Below are positions 1 to 10,810 of a stretch of DNA of 64,000 bases, one piece after another. Origin of the DNA: Euborellia annulipes (lineage: Eukaryota > Arthropoda > Insecta > Dermaptera > Anisolabididae); contig JAKCPI010002466.1 of the NCBI GenBank assembly GCA_023213315.1, positions 62,001-126,000 of the forward strand. The letters are read 5' to 3'. The translations under genes were made by a program, and so were the position numbers. The notes under the pieces are model-generated. The model saw only the letters and a list, made by a program, of their open reading frames with translations, was not told where the DNA came from and searched no databases. Position 1 is the stretch's first letter. Each line of letters starts with the position of its first letter.

Positions 1-538
1 TTGAAAATTTATATTCAATTATTACAGTTGCAGATGATTTGTTTCTAAAGTTTCATGGAGATAATTTCAATAAAAACAATAATATATTGATATAATAACG
101 GATTTAGCTAATTAAATTCATAGCAAAACTAAGCATAATGAAGATATATATCTCTATAGAAATTTTAAAATATTATATAAAAGTACGGAGGTATATTAGA
201 ATACGAAAAATTAATCGGGAACTTTTGCAAAAAATCTTTGTCATAAATCAAGTACAAAGAAAATAAAAAAAATTTCTATAATACATTTTTAATATTAAGT
301 AATTTTAATTTTATATTTAACATTAAATATCACATATATACATTAAATGATACCTATACTATGAATAATTTTGGGTTCATTTATTTTTAGACTATCATAG
401 TTATAAAATAATAGCTTGTACCCACTTATTTTTTTACAAAATAAAATTCACTTTTAATAAAATAAACATATTTAAAAGTGATCATATTTGTTTTTGTTTT
501 TATTTTCATAAAATCTGTTAATATAAGCAAACAAAACT
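1..538. other. AT-rich DNA, no feature seen
   Basis: Strongly A+T-rich sequence with short homopolymers. I see no open frame with a recognisable domain, no terminal inverted repeats and no tRNA-like boxes. Confidence 0.6.
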
Positions 539-584
539 GTGATTTACCCTCTACTCCGCATAGCAAACTTACTTATCTGCCCGC

Positions 585-602
585 CACGTGACGTCATGCG
601 CA
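585..602. promoter_or_regulatory. Overlapping E-box, CRE and NRF1-like half-site
   Basis: Three classic animal promoter motifs abut within 18 bases: CACGTG (585-590), TGACGTCA (589-596) and TGCGCA (597-602). They sit in a locally GC-richer patch (about 575-632) inside very AT-rich DNA. The 103-codon frame at 539-850 that spans the patch has no recognisable domain and is probably not a gene. Chance or a transposon-borne site is equally possible, so function is not claimed. Confidence 0.25.
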
Positions 603-1284
603 GAGTAGGACGAGTTTTCGCTCCGAAGTGGACATACCTTGTTTTTTTTGTATCATGTACCCATCCACATACAGACTCACTTCAAAAAATTTTACTTCCT
701 GGGCCTGAATTGTATGATATATTTAAAAAAATCTGCTGGATAGGTCAAGTAAAAAAACTACTTAATAGCCGTCAGTTTCTAAATAAAACACTTCTGGTAT
801 CATTAATAGGAACGATTTTAAATCCAGGCGTAAGTCTCTTGTTTGTTTAGACTCAGAGCCCCTAAAAATAAAATAAATTTATCAGCAGGCAAACTTTTTA
901 TCTTATTTGAATTTTTTTCCCCTTCCATTTCACAGTCATGCAATGTAAATTGAAACATTGCATACTTACAGTAATAAATAAAGTTATGTTAGCGCGATAG
1001 CACCTAAACACCCTTAACTGATTACATACTTAAAAATATTCACCCTTTTTTTTACAAAAGACTGGGGGGAAGGGTCATTTGATTTATCAAATAAAGGTGA
1101 AAATAACGAGGGCCTTTAATAATAAACTTTATTTAAATTAATCTCCTAAAAAAAAGATTATTTTGATAAAATAAAAAAATATTTTTTTTTATTTAGTCCA
1201 TTTAGGGTATTCGTCATCAAAGTTGTAAAATCATTTCTAATCACGACACAAGGGTGTTGAAATATTAAAAATGTGTTTGTTTTT

Positions 1285-1420
1285 ATTTGTTTAAGGTCTT
1301 TTTCGGCATCTAAGGCCATTTAGACCCCGTCTCTATTATTTCAAATGATTGGTAGCCAATTCAAATGAAATAAACTTTTCTTGCTTGAGACGGGAAGCGA
1401 ACCCGGGATTTAATAAATCT
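1285..1420 (-). mobile_element. SINE fragment, tRNA-derived (copy S5)
   Basis: On the minus strand this reads a B-box-like segment (GGGTTCGCTTCCC), then the central inverted repeat around TTGGCTACCAAT, then the tail phrase GGCCTTAGATGCCGAAAAAG and CTTAAAC. The same body occurs at 5.55, 21.2, 21.8, 48.5 and 54.0 kb. The A-box end is missing, so this is a truncated copy. I see no clear TSD. Confidence 0.6.
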
Positions 1421-1598
1421 TTGAAACTCGAGTTTATTTTCTAGACTTTTTCTTATATACAAAATAGGTCTGTTTGATTAACCGTCCGAGGGGGTCCGGC
1501 GCATGCGTAGTGAGGAAGATCGCAGTAATGAAAAGAAATATCCCAATAATGTTTTAAATATAAACCTAAGGTATTAAAGAGTTGTTTTTAAACATTGC

Positions 1599-1763
1599 CA
1601 TGGGCTTAACTAGGGGGGTGCCGGGGGAGGCCCCCTCAGAAGGCTCGTGCCCCCCCCCTCCAGAAAGCTCCCTGCCCCAAGAAAAATGGTAGAGGCTTTC
1701 CAGGCCCTCCGGAGGATAGCTGGTCCCATGGCCCCCCAGCCAAATTCTCTAGTTACGCCCATG
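1599..1763. mobile_element. hAT-like MITE M1 with 8-bp TSD
   Basis: Left end CATGGGCTTAACTAGG and right end CTAGTTACGCCCATG are inverted repeats with one mismatch in the outer part. The element is flanked by a perfect 8-bp direct repeat, aacattgc, at 1591-1598 and 1764-1771. An 8-bp TSD and ends of this kind fit the hAT superfamily. The interior is a GC-rich stem of short C and G runs without coding capacity. Readings from 1647 across it are not a gene. Confidence 0.85.
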
Positions 1764-1797
1764 AACATTGCAAATAATTTGGAAACCGAATTCCAAT

Positions 1798-2052
1798 CAA
1801 GGGCGGATAAAGGGGGGGGTAAAGGGGGTAATTACCCCCTCCGAAATTTGAAAAAAATACTTTTTTTTCTAAAAAAATTTATTTTTAATGTAAAATTTTA
1901 AAAATTAATACTTAAAAATTTGATTTGTATTAATATTCTGGCAAACAAGTACAGAATGCGCCTTTAAATTACCTAAATTAAGAAAAAATAGTGTTGTGCG
2001 ACGAGTCACACCAGATTACCCCCCCCGAGAAACACCTCTGGATCCGCCCTTG
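1798..2052. mobile_element. hAT-like MITE M2 (family shared with M3 and M15)
   Basis: Ends CAAGGGCGGATAAAGG and GATCCGCCCTTG are inverted. The perfect 8-bp TSD attccaat is at 1790-1797 and 2053-2060. The interior near 1993-2025 carries GTTGTGCGACGAGTCACACC followed by AGATTA, a diverged form of the Element A 5-prime hairpin. This family is in the opposite orientation to M3 (6137-6402). Confidence 0.88.
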
Positions 2053-2060
2053 ATTCCAAT

Positions 2061-3690
2061 TAATAAAAATAATTCTTTTAATAATAAATAAATTAAAATA
2101 TTATGATCGGAATTAAAATATTTTTATTGAGCTACCGTTGATTTGGTGATTAAATGGGAACCAAGAAGAGTTGTTAAATTTTAAAGAGAAATAAGACAAA
2201 AATTATAGATGATATATACTAGCCCTTAGACAAATAGGGATAAAAACATTATTACTAATAATGAGGAAAGTCATTTGTTTTAATAAACTCTCCCAAATTA
2301 GATTATATTATAAATCTTTAAAGAACAATGAAGGGCCTAAAGGGCGGAGCTTCTGACGAGGTATGGGCGAGCCCCACATAATGACGAATTATAACGAAAG
2401 TACTTGGAATTAAATAAAGCAAATAATTTTATCACCCATTGCAAAGTTATGCAATGGACACAAATAGAGACGATGTACGTAATATAAATTTTAAAGTTAA
2501 AATATAATTAAAAATAATACCCCTCTCTCTCTCTTTCTAAATCAAGGGTAGATTTTAATGGAAACAAGTTTTATGAATAAAAAAAAAAGAATAAATAAAT
2601 AATAATAAAACTGTAACAGAATATTAATTATTTAAATAAAAAAAAAAAGTTTGTAATATTAGAAGAATTTAATTTATAAAGTTTTATTAAAAAGGACAAA
2701 CTCATTTTGTGCAAACAAATAAAAATAAAAAAAGTGGTGTGACTGGATGTACATCAAATAAATTTCTCTTAACTAAGACAAAGCTTGAGATGTAGGCCTA
2801 CTCTTCAAAAAGATTGCTTTCATTTGAAAGAAATTGTATTTGTTTAATATTTATATATTTCTATGTAAATTTAACACTAAAACAATTTATTTTAATCAAA
2901 ATAATTATAATTTAACCTTTCGTCAGGCGAGGTATTATTATTTTAAATATACGATTAAAAATAATTATTCTTCAGCTAAAGATTATTACCATTTATTTTT
3001 TTCCTATTATTTCATTTTACCGCGTGAGAGCGCGCAGCGGGAAATTCTTATTTGAAGGTTTAAACCATTGTGGATTCCGAATGGCTTATCAGATCAGACT
3101 AAATTTGATCTCAATTTGTGCAGAAAGAAAAAAATATTTGACTAAATAAAAAAAAATCGCTATTAATAAACTCCAGAATCAATTTTTTTTTTTTCAAAAT
3201 CTCATTTTTTAACTAAAAAATTGCCATTTTTCCGTTGAAAAATATAAGCCCATTTTCGTTTTCTTGTTCATTATAAATGCTTTTAAAACATAAACTAGGG
3301 CTAATTAATGTTCCATTCTCTACTATATGCTTTATAAGACATACAAGTGTTCATTTTAATAAAGAAAGTTAATATAAATTAAGTGGCTGATTTACTGATT
3401 TGAGTCAAACTTTAATTTGTCAATATTCCGAAACTAATGTATTTTGGCTTATGACCATCTTCCACTGAGCTCTTCAATTTTCAAAATGTTTTAACGAAAG
3501 CGTGCGATTGAAATTTTAAATGTTATCTTTCAAATTTATTTTTGCAATTTTTATTGCAGATATCGGAAATATGCTGATTAATGCATTAAATTGTAATATA
3601 TCTTTATTTATTGTATTAATTAATATTTATTTTAAATTTTCATAGAAATATTTTAAATATTTTATATTAATTCATTAATAAATAAATAAT
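2061..3690. other. AT-rich repeat-poor stretch
   Basis: Contains a short (TC)n run near 2523-2538, poly(A) and poly(T) tracts, and a small GC-richer patch at 2340-2380. I see no inverted-repeat element and no convincing coding frame. The 73-codon frame at 2834 is low-complexity. Confidence 0.55.
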
Positions 3691-3695
3691 TATAG

Positions 3696-3745
3696 CATGG
3701 GCGTAGCCAGGGGGAGGGGCCTTTGCCCCCCCTGGCTTGTGGTTG
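3696..3745. mobile_element. Orphan hAT-like MITE end
   Basis: CATGGGCGTAGCCAGGGG is close to the M1 and M14 terminal sequence and is followed by its own G/C-run hairpin (GGGGAGGGGCC with GCCCCCCCTGGC). I found no matching right end nearby, so this is a fragment or a very short copy. The following 900 bases to about 4650 are AT-rich with no further feature seen. Confidence 0.5.
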
Positions 3746-4654
3746 GAAAGTTAAAAAAAAAAAAAAAAAACAAATATATTTTTCCCATTGGGAATTTTTT
3801 TTTAAACTCCCCAATCCACTACATTAATTTAATTTTTTTTTTTATTTAAATAAATAATTAATAATCTATGTATATATTATTTTTTTTTTTCACAAAAAAA
3901 AATAAATAAATAAATTGTTTAGACGTTATCACTGGATCAGATCATACGAAAATTCAGAGAATCATAAATGCATTTTAATTAAAATTGTTCAAATAGTTAA
4001 GGAGGAAAAAAAAATTTCAAAAAACTTCGAGACCTGTAGCTAATTTAAATATTTTCGAAATCCCTATACTTAATTTGCAACGCGGAAATATAATTTCTTT
4101 ATTTAGGAGTTTTTAACCAATTTTTAAGACATATAAAAAAGCCGAACGCAAAGGTCAAGCACCAATTTTGAGTGAAAATGACATCTTGAAATGCAGCATC
4201 CATCATCATTTAAACATAATATTTTTATAATTCAATTTAATTGAGAGTAGCCTCTACAATATGTTTACTCTACAACGTTTTAATTAATACTAAAATAATA
4301 ATTATTTAATTAAATAATTCTATTGTTGGTTGTCATTTATTATTAAATTTAATTATTTCAAATCACACAAATCAAATTAAATGAAATATTTTTTAATGAA
4401 ATAGAAAATTAAATGTTTTATATGTATAATATGTACAACAAGCGTATATACTCGTATACACCTTTGTATGTAGGCTGCGGGAAAAAAAAATATTGAATGC
4501 AAAATTCAGTTTATTCTTGCCATGGTAAAAAGTGTACGCTATCTTGGTCAAAAGGTACAAGTTTTGATAGAGTGCAAAAATATAACGAACAGAATGCAGG
4601 GAATACTTCGATGAGGACTTGACAAAATAATTTTTTGGGAGTATGTTTATTTAT

Positions 4655-5085
4655 TGGTAGCTCTAATGTCACCTTGATCCCCGGAATCTAACTCGGGATC
4701 TCCAACCCTTCCGGGTTTGTTTCTCTTTGCACCAGAAATTCAACCTCACCATCAAAACTTTCCTATATATGAAATTAGAATTAGAATTTCTCATACAAAA
4801 GAAAAAGTTCCTCACTCGTCAGCTGCCAGTAGTCTGCTCTAAATGCGTATTTTATTGGTGTGGTCGAGAGTCTAATGCAAAGGGAAGCACAACGAGATTG
4901 GAGATCCCGGGTTCGATTTCCAGGACCCAGGGGAGTTTTGGCCTGCCATCCCCGTCTGGGGATTTAATTTGTTACTCATCTCCTCTATTCCCTCGAGTCT
5001 CATATACCACAATTAATTGTTGGGTCTCATTGACAAGTCGGTTGATTCAATTCATTACAGATAACTCACCTACGTATTTATAGAC
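4655..5085. repeat. Inverted pair of tRNA-like SINE segments
   Basis: A segment at 4855-4930 reads, on the plus strand, GTGGTCGAGAGTCTAATGC (A-box-like), GAGATCCCGGGTTCGATTTC (B-box-like) and CCAGGACCC. Its reverse complement, diverged, lies at about 4670-4735 (GGAATCTAACTCGGGATCTCC). The two form an inverted repeat about 120 bases apart. The plus copy continues into a non-tRNA body to about 5080. The boxes suggest Pol III-derived SINEs rather than a working tRNA, because the cloverleaf arms do not close. The 118-codon frame across this segment is a by-product. Confidence 0.5.
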
Positions 5086-5544
5086 TAAACAACAAATTTG
5101 ATATGCAATTGCAATTTGCATTCATATAAAACATTTAATGAGCAGATGAGGAAAGATAATAATAATGCGAGAGTTACGAGTGTGTTAAATCACGCGACGT
5201 CAATTTACTGATGCTATTCAAGGTTAACAAAACTCTTTACATTTTATATTACTTTCCAGCACTATTATCTCCGTAAATACACTATTCTTTGTTCATACCA
5301 AAATTTTCTCAGAAAATATAAGAACTAGATTTATGAAATTTTGTTGAGGTATTATTATAGTTTATTTTAATGTTTTTATCGATCGTAAAGAAAGATATTA
5401 GTTACAGTATCTTATCACTAGACACTAAAGGCGGATTGCATCGAGTTTGAGCCTAAATCAGAAGCCAGAATCTGGATTTAGGGGTTAAAAGTCCGGCACT
5501 AATCGACGAAACCTTTTGTTAAGTAGCCATGAGAATTTCCCCCT

Positions 5545-5690
5545 TTTTTTTAAATTCATTTAAGGTCTTTTGAGGCTCTATTTCTTTCAATTAATTGGTA
5601 TCCAATTCAATTGAAATAAATTTTTTGTCTGGGACGGGATGCGAACTCTTGACCTTTGGCATCAGAAGCCATTGTTGTAATACAATTTAG
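5545..5690 (-). mobile_element. SINE fragment (copy S4)
   Basis: The minus strand reads a tRNA-like segment containing AGAGTTCGCATCCCGTCC, then the central inverted repeat around TTGGATACCAAT, then AAAAGACCTTAAATG. This is the same body as S1, S2, S3 and S5. The head resembles the SINE at 61.8 kb (both contain GTTCGCATCCCGTCC). Confidence 0.6.
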
Positions 5691-5711
5691 AAGAACCTTT
5701 TAATGCTTAGT

Positions 5712-5795
5712 GTGGGCATGAATGGCGACCACGAGCTACCCGAGCTGGGACTGGCAGTCCTGTTCTTTACATGTCTGTCCCTTCCTTCTACTGGT
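5712..5795. repeat. Dispersed 85-bp repeat, copy 1
   Basis: GACCACGAGCTACCCGAGC and the following 60 bases recur at 25058-25125 with few substitutions and one 3-base indel. On the reverse strand GGTAGCTCGTGGTCGC resembles a Pol III A-box, so this may be a SINE head. I do not recognise a protein in it. Confidence 0.5.
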
Positions 5796-5894
5796 ATATT
5801 TTCAACAGGCGTAAATATCCTCCCAAAACATTTCATATGGAAGAAATCGCAACTTCAACAATTAATAACTCAAAAAGTAATAGGAATTTCGGAT

Positions 5895-6553
5895 TAGGGT
5901 TGGTAGATTCGGAGGCTGAATCGATTTTCGATTCTTCGATTTTAAAATCGAAACCAAATAATCTATTTTGGAAAAAATCGATTTTTGCATTTTTTTTTTT
6001 TTTAAATTTTGCGATATGCCTATAAGTTGATTTTAAGTTTCTGTTTACGATTTTCAAGCGGTTTGTGGAACAAGAAAAATAGAACGTTGCATTACTGATG
6101 CCCAAATCAATTTATTAAGTCTTTATAACTTGTAAGCAAGGGCGGATCCAGTGGTGTTTCTCGGGGGGGGGGGGGGTAATCTGGTGTGACTGGTCGCACA
6201 ACACACAATTTTTTCTTAATTTCGGTAATTTAAAGGCGCATTCTGTACTTGTTTGCCAGAATATAAATACAAATCAAATTTTTAAGTATTAATTGTTAAA
6301 AATTTACATTCAAAATAAATTTTTTTTTCGGAAAAAAAGTATTTTTTTCAAATCCCGGGGGGTAATTACCCCCTTTACCCCTCCCCCTTGTATCCGCCCT
6401 TGCTTGTAAGTTTTAACAAACCCAGAGAATCATCATAAGTAAAATCGAAAATCGACCGTCAAAAATAGATTTTTTCGATTTTTTCAAAACACTAAATCGA
6501 TTCGAGTTTGTATCGTCGAAAATCGACGCTCAAAATCGATTTTACCAACCCTA
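5895..6553. mobile_element. hAT-like element M4, host of nested M3
   Basis: Ends TAGGGTTGGTAGATTCG and CGATTTTACCAACCCTA are inverted. The 8-bp TSD tttcggat is perfect (5887-5894 and 6554-6561). The outer thirds are rich in AATCGATT repeats. M3 (6137-6402) is inserted inside, so M4 is older. Small frames on both strands here are artefacts of the inverted repeat. Confidence 0.85.
6137..6402. mobile_element. hAT-like MITE M3, nested in M4
   Basis: Ends CAAGGGCGGATCCAG and TATCCGCCCTTG are inverted. The perfect TSD cttgtaag is at 6129-6136 and 6403-6410. Bases 6178-6260 read TAATCTGGTGTGACTGG, then the TCGCACAACACACAATT segment, then a far arm ending TGTTTGCCAGA. This is a diverged version of the whole Element A 5-prime hairpin carried within a hAT MITE. 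Confidence 0.88.
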
Positions 6554-6561
6554 TTTCGGAT

Positions 6562-8246
6562 CATAACTATTTTTTTTTTTTTTTTGTTGGTAAATTTTTT
6601 TTTAATTGAAATGTCAAAAGTACTTAGTTGTTTAAAATAGAATTACTTGATCCTCTATTTTAATACGAATTAAAAATTAATCGAAATATTAAAGCTTTGA
6701 AAACGACAAACAAAAATACAAAACAAAACAAAACCCCTCTTGAGAATTGATCCTCGTCCAATTAAATATCAAAAAAAAAAAAAAAACATTTATTAATATT
6801 AAACGATTAGAGAGTGGATGAATTTTCAGTATCTACGCGTATGTGTGTGTGAGTGTTTATGAAAATGGATATAATAATAGAAAATTAATTCTATGAGTTC
6901 CATTAAATTATTTTTTTCAGACAAAAAGTGCATAAATAATGAGAGAGTGGAAACGAAATGTTAACTAAGCTATTCTTTAGCTAGAGGCTTAAGTGTTGGA
7001 AAGTAAATTAAATTTACTTTCCCCGCACTATTATAGGCATATTAGAACGGGAAGTATCAATTTTTTTTATACCTATACATACAAGATGATAATAATAATA
7101 AATAATCGAATACTTACAATTAAATCAGGCAAGTGGAAAAATATGAAGAGTTTATTGCCCTTACCTGAAACAAAGGAAAGAAAAATTCATTAATATAAAT
7201 AATAAATGTAAAATTTTTTGTCGAGTATTTTATTTTAAGCGAAAAAAATAAATAAATTAATTAATTGTTATGATTTCCATCTCCCTTATATGGAAATTAG
7301 CAATGTTTAAATTAAATAATAAGTTGGCAACAAATTTAAATATTGTTGAATATAATTTTACTCGGGGAAAATGTCTAGTTGTAGAATATATTAAATAAAA
7401 CTATGTATATGAATATAATTTTAAAATTAATCAATTGAAAGAAAAAATAAAATAAAATCATAATTTTTTTCACATTATTTAATTTCAAGTAAAATAATAT
7501 TTTGAATATTCAGGCCTTAGTATCAAGCGCTAGCCATTCACTTCCGGTGTATGTAATCTGTTTACCAATCTCTCTCGCTGATTGACCAAAGTCAGAGGGT
7601 GGGTTCAGAGAGGGAAATGTAAAATTTACCAACAGTAAGTAGCCAAGTATAAATTTGAAGCATTTGCTCGCCTTCGGCGGGCTCTACCGCTCGTATGGAA
7701 ACAAATTGCGAAGAAAATAGGATTTATATTTTCTTTCAATTTATTAAAACTCTGTTATCTAAGGGAAAAAAAAATATTTCCCTTCCTATTTCACCCCCTA
7801 ATGGTCCTATGTTTGCCAAAAAAACATTCATTTCTCGGAATTTAGTTATATGAAATTTCAATCAGAATAATCTTAAATGATTTTTTACTATGAGAATAAA
7901 TAATCAAATCATAGAGTATGAATTACCTTTGAAGGGTGAATGGTTAGGGGGTGGATGGCCAGCGGGTGTCCATTCACTCAAACACAAATAAAACACACGC
8001 ACAGAGCTTTTTGACTCGTCTATAACTGCAAAGCAACTAAAGTAAACGAAATTGAAGAGAAAGAGTCCCGTTAAAAGAATTATTAAAGAAATCCCTTTTC
8101 TCTCGATTCTTATTTAAATGCTTCAAACCTGTATAGCAAATTATTTCTAACAAAATAAAGAGAAAATATTAATTTCTCAACATCCTCACCTACATACCAA
8201 CTCACACCCCCTATATGGAATAAAATAATTCTCTTGTTTATTAACC
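6562..8246. other. AT-rich stretch without recognised gene
   Basis: Poly(A), poly(T) and short TG runs (6841-6853). A small GC hairpin CTCGCCTTCGGCGGGC lies near 7667-7682. No terminal inverted repeats, tRNA boxes or convincing coding frame were seen. Confidence 0.55.
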
Positions 8247-8483
8247 CAGGGGCGTATATAGAAATTTTTTCGGGGGGGGGGGGCCGAACTCAAAAATTTT
8301 TCTGTGGAAATTTTTTTTTTTTTAAAACTAAATTTTTTTTCACACGAAATTTTTTGCGGAACCAAAGTTTTCCATCCTGCGGAAAAATTTGTTGAGCTGA
8401 TGTCTATATATCCCTATATATGTATATGTGTTTGGGAAATTTCGGGGGGGGGGGGGGCCGGGCCCCCCTTATATACGCCCCTG
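8247..8483. mobile_element. hAT-like MITE M5
   Basis: Ends CAGGGGCGTATATAG and TATATACGCCCCTG are inverted. The perfect 8-bp TSD tattaacc is at 8239-8246 and 8484-8491. G-run blocks lie next to each terminus. The 61-codon frame at 8304-8489 runs through the right terminus and is spurious. Confidence 0.88.
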
Positions 8484-8840
8484 TATTAACCCCATTCATA
8501 AATTTTATTTTTTGAGGACCCAAATAGATTTTATTTCATAGCCTCTTGATATTCAACTCTTAATAATCATTCACACATCTCTCCTAAGGACCAAAAGTGA
8601 AAAAATTCTTCGTAAATTTAACTGTCGAAAAAGACCTTGAATAAATTAAAAAAAAAAAAAAAAAATACTCAAATACACATAATTACAATAACAATTTAAA
8701 TATAATAAAAAAGAATAGTATCTTCGATCTGTCTTAATTTTCCCTAAAATTTTAAAATTTTATTATAATTATTCCCTTTCTGAATATTTTATTAGAAATT
8801 CTTATAAAAAAAAAAAACAACAATTTTGAATTAATATACA

Positions 8841-9318
8841 AAAATCTGGTGTGACTGTCGCACAGCACACAATTTTCGATACCGAAGGTAAATAGTGTGC
8901 TTGTCACTTCAGTTTTTTTGTGACGACTTATATTTAGTTATATACGAGAGTAAAGTGGTCTTCAGAAGATGTCAATGACAAAATGACAATATACATTTTA
9001 AAGAGTATCTAAAAAATAATTGATTTTTGAATTTTAAACAAAATCTTTGGAGGGAATTTTGAGAAAATCGAAAAAAACTGAAAAAGTACTGATGAGTATT
9101 CTTTGGCCGATTTTGTTTAAAAGCTTATTTTCACACCCTAGGGGAGGGGGGTACCTAATTTAAATATAAAATTTCAAACTCCTAGCTCAATTCCTTGAAA
9201 ACCACTTTTTTGGATTCAGGGGACCTTAAAACGTGTATATCCATCAATCGAATTTTTGACATAAAACCAATACTTTCTCTCTCTATATATTAACATATAT
9301 ATAGGTAAGAGAAAGTAA
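8841..9318 (+). mobile_element. Element A copy A1, internally deleted
   Basis: Begins with the 5-prime hairpin (AATCTGGTGTGACTG) and ends with the 3-prime hairpin closed by GGTAAGAGAAAGTA. Compared with A8 it lacks the middle of the 5-prime body, including the GTTACCATGGCAAC palindrome, and the CA/GACA microsatellite. The far arm of the first hairpin is partly decayed. Confidence 0.8.
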
Positions 9319-10200
9319 CAATACGGAAATATGCTTACAAATTTAGTATCGCGGAATAATTAAAAAAAAACCTACAACAAATCTCTGGCTTTTTTTAATG
9401 TCAATAGATTTTTTTGACTGTTTGATTTACAAATTCATTTATATGGAATGAAGAGAGCCAAGGAAATAAAAGTTCAAATTTTTATTTAATAAATGGGAAG
9501 CGAATTTAGATCTCTAGTGAAACCTCTGTGCTATTTCTAGGGGAAAGTCAAAGAAAATGAAAAGACCAAGAAAAACTAATGAGAGTTTAACCGAACTTTG
9601 TTCATTGATACAAATATTGATATAAATAAATAAGGCTCGGAGAAGAAGAGATTAAAAAAAAAAATCTTTGATGTTTTAATAAATTTTATCGCCTATCACT
9701 TCAATAACGATTAATGTTTTCAAGAATCGACTTTTATCATTTAGGGTGTGTGTGTATGTGTTTACAAGATAATTAATTGCCTTTTGAACATGTTTTCGCT
9801 CCTCTCTATCTCTCTATTATTTATCCGAAATGTGTCGATGAAATGTAACATTTCTGACTTTATAGTGAGTGAGTGAGTGAGTGAGCCTTGTCATTTCCAA
9901 CTAACCAATCAACTTGCGAGACACAAACTCTGCTAGTGTGCGTGTGTATATGTGACGTGGTGACTTGATTAGATTGAATGAATGTAAATAGAATAGGACA
10001 GAGATAGAATGAATTCACTTTTAAATTTAAGCTGAAGCATTCTCTCTTTTTTTTGAATTATATTATTTTTAAGTTTGCCAACCAAATGAAGTTTGATGAG
10101 GGGTTGGAAACCTTTTTACAAAGGCTAGGCTAATGAAATGAAACGAAATGTGTTTATTTTAAATAAATTGAATAGTGAAACGTGGATGTAGCTGATATGT
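9319..10200. other. AT-rich spacer with short tandem repeats
   Basis: Holds TG-rich runs near 9746-9762 and 9940-9953 and a (GAGT)n run at about 9865-9884. No gene or terminal repeats seen. Confidence 0.55.
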
Positions 10201-10201
10201 T

Positions 10202-10371
10202 GATGCAGTCAATTAATTGAGCCACTATTTATTAATAAAAAAACTCTTTATTGGAACGTTTCGGCCGGGATCAACCCTGAAGGCTGAAGATGGCTGGGTT
10301 GATCCCGACCGAAACGTTCCAATAAAGAGTTTTTTTATTAATAAATAGTAGCTCAATTAATTGGCTGCATC
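10202..10371. mobile_element. Foldback element with hammerhead-like core
   Basis: Two arms of about 75 bases (10202-10276 and 10297-10371) are near-perfect inverted repeats. The right-hand part of the centre reads CTGAAGA, an extra T, then a GG...CC stem with an inner GGG/CCC helix, then GAAACGTT (10284-10318). See the findings for the shared motif. No coding capacity. Confidence 0.75.
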
Positions 10372-10416
10372 CTCTTCCCTACCCAATATTCTAAATAAAT
10401 ATTTTTAATAATAAGA

Positions 10417-10660
10417 CAGCGCCGGAACTAGAAGATTTTTTAGGGGGGGGAGGCAAAATTTAATTTGCCGCCCCCTCCTTAATGTTTTCTATACAAAATT
10501 CATATTATTTTACCTTTTTTTTTTTTTTTTTTTTTTTAGTAAATATTTCTTTAGTTGCCGCCCGGGGCACCGCCCCCTCCTAGATCCGGCCCCGCATAGG
10601 CGGAACTAGACAATTTTTCAGGGGTTCAGGGGAGGGGATGCCCCTGAGGCTTCTTTAGGG
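10417..10660. repeat. GC-rich hAT-like MITE fragments
   Basis: GCGCCGGAACTAG at 10419 and CTAGATCCGGCCCCG at 10580 form imperfect inverted ends. Directly after, CATAGGCGGAACTAGAC starts another copy of a related end, compare M12 at 33121. A long T run and G runs lie between. No matching TSD was found, so the boundaries are uncertain. Confidence 0.4.
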
Positions 10661-10810
10661 TGGATCTTTCTAAATAAATTGGCATGAGTAAAGAAACTAA
10701 AGGGACCATCACACTTGCAAAAGTTTTGCACAAAAACGACATCTTCAAAATTTTTGCAAGTGTAAAGGCCCCTTTTTTTATACCAGTAGGTTATTACAAA
10801 AATACATTAA

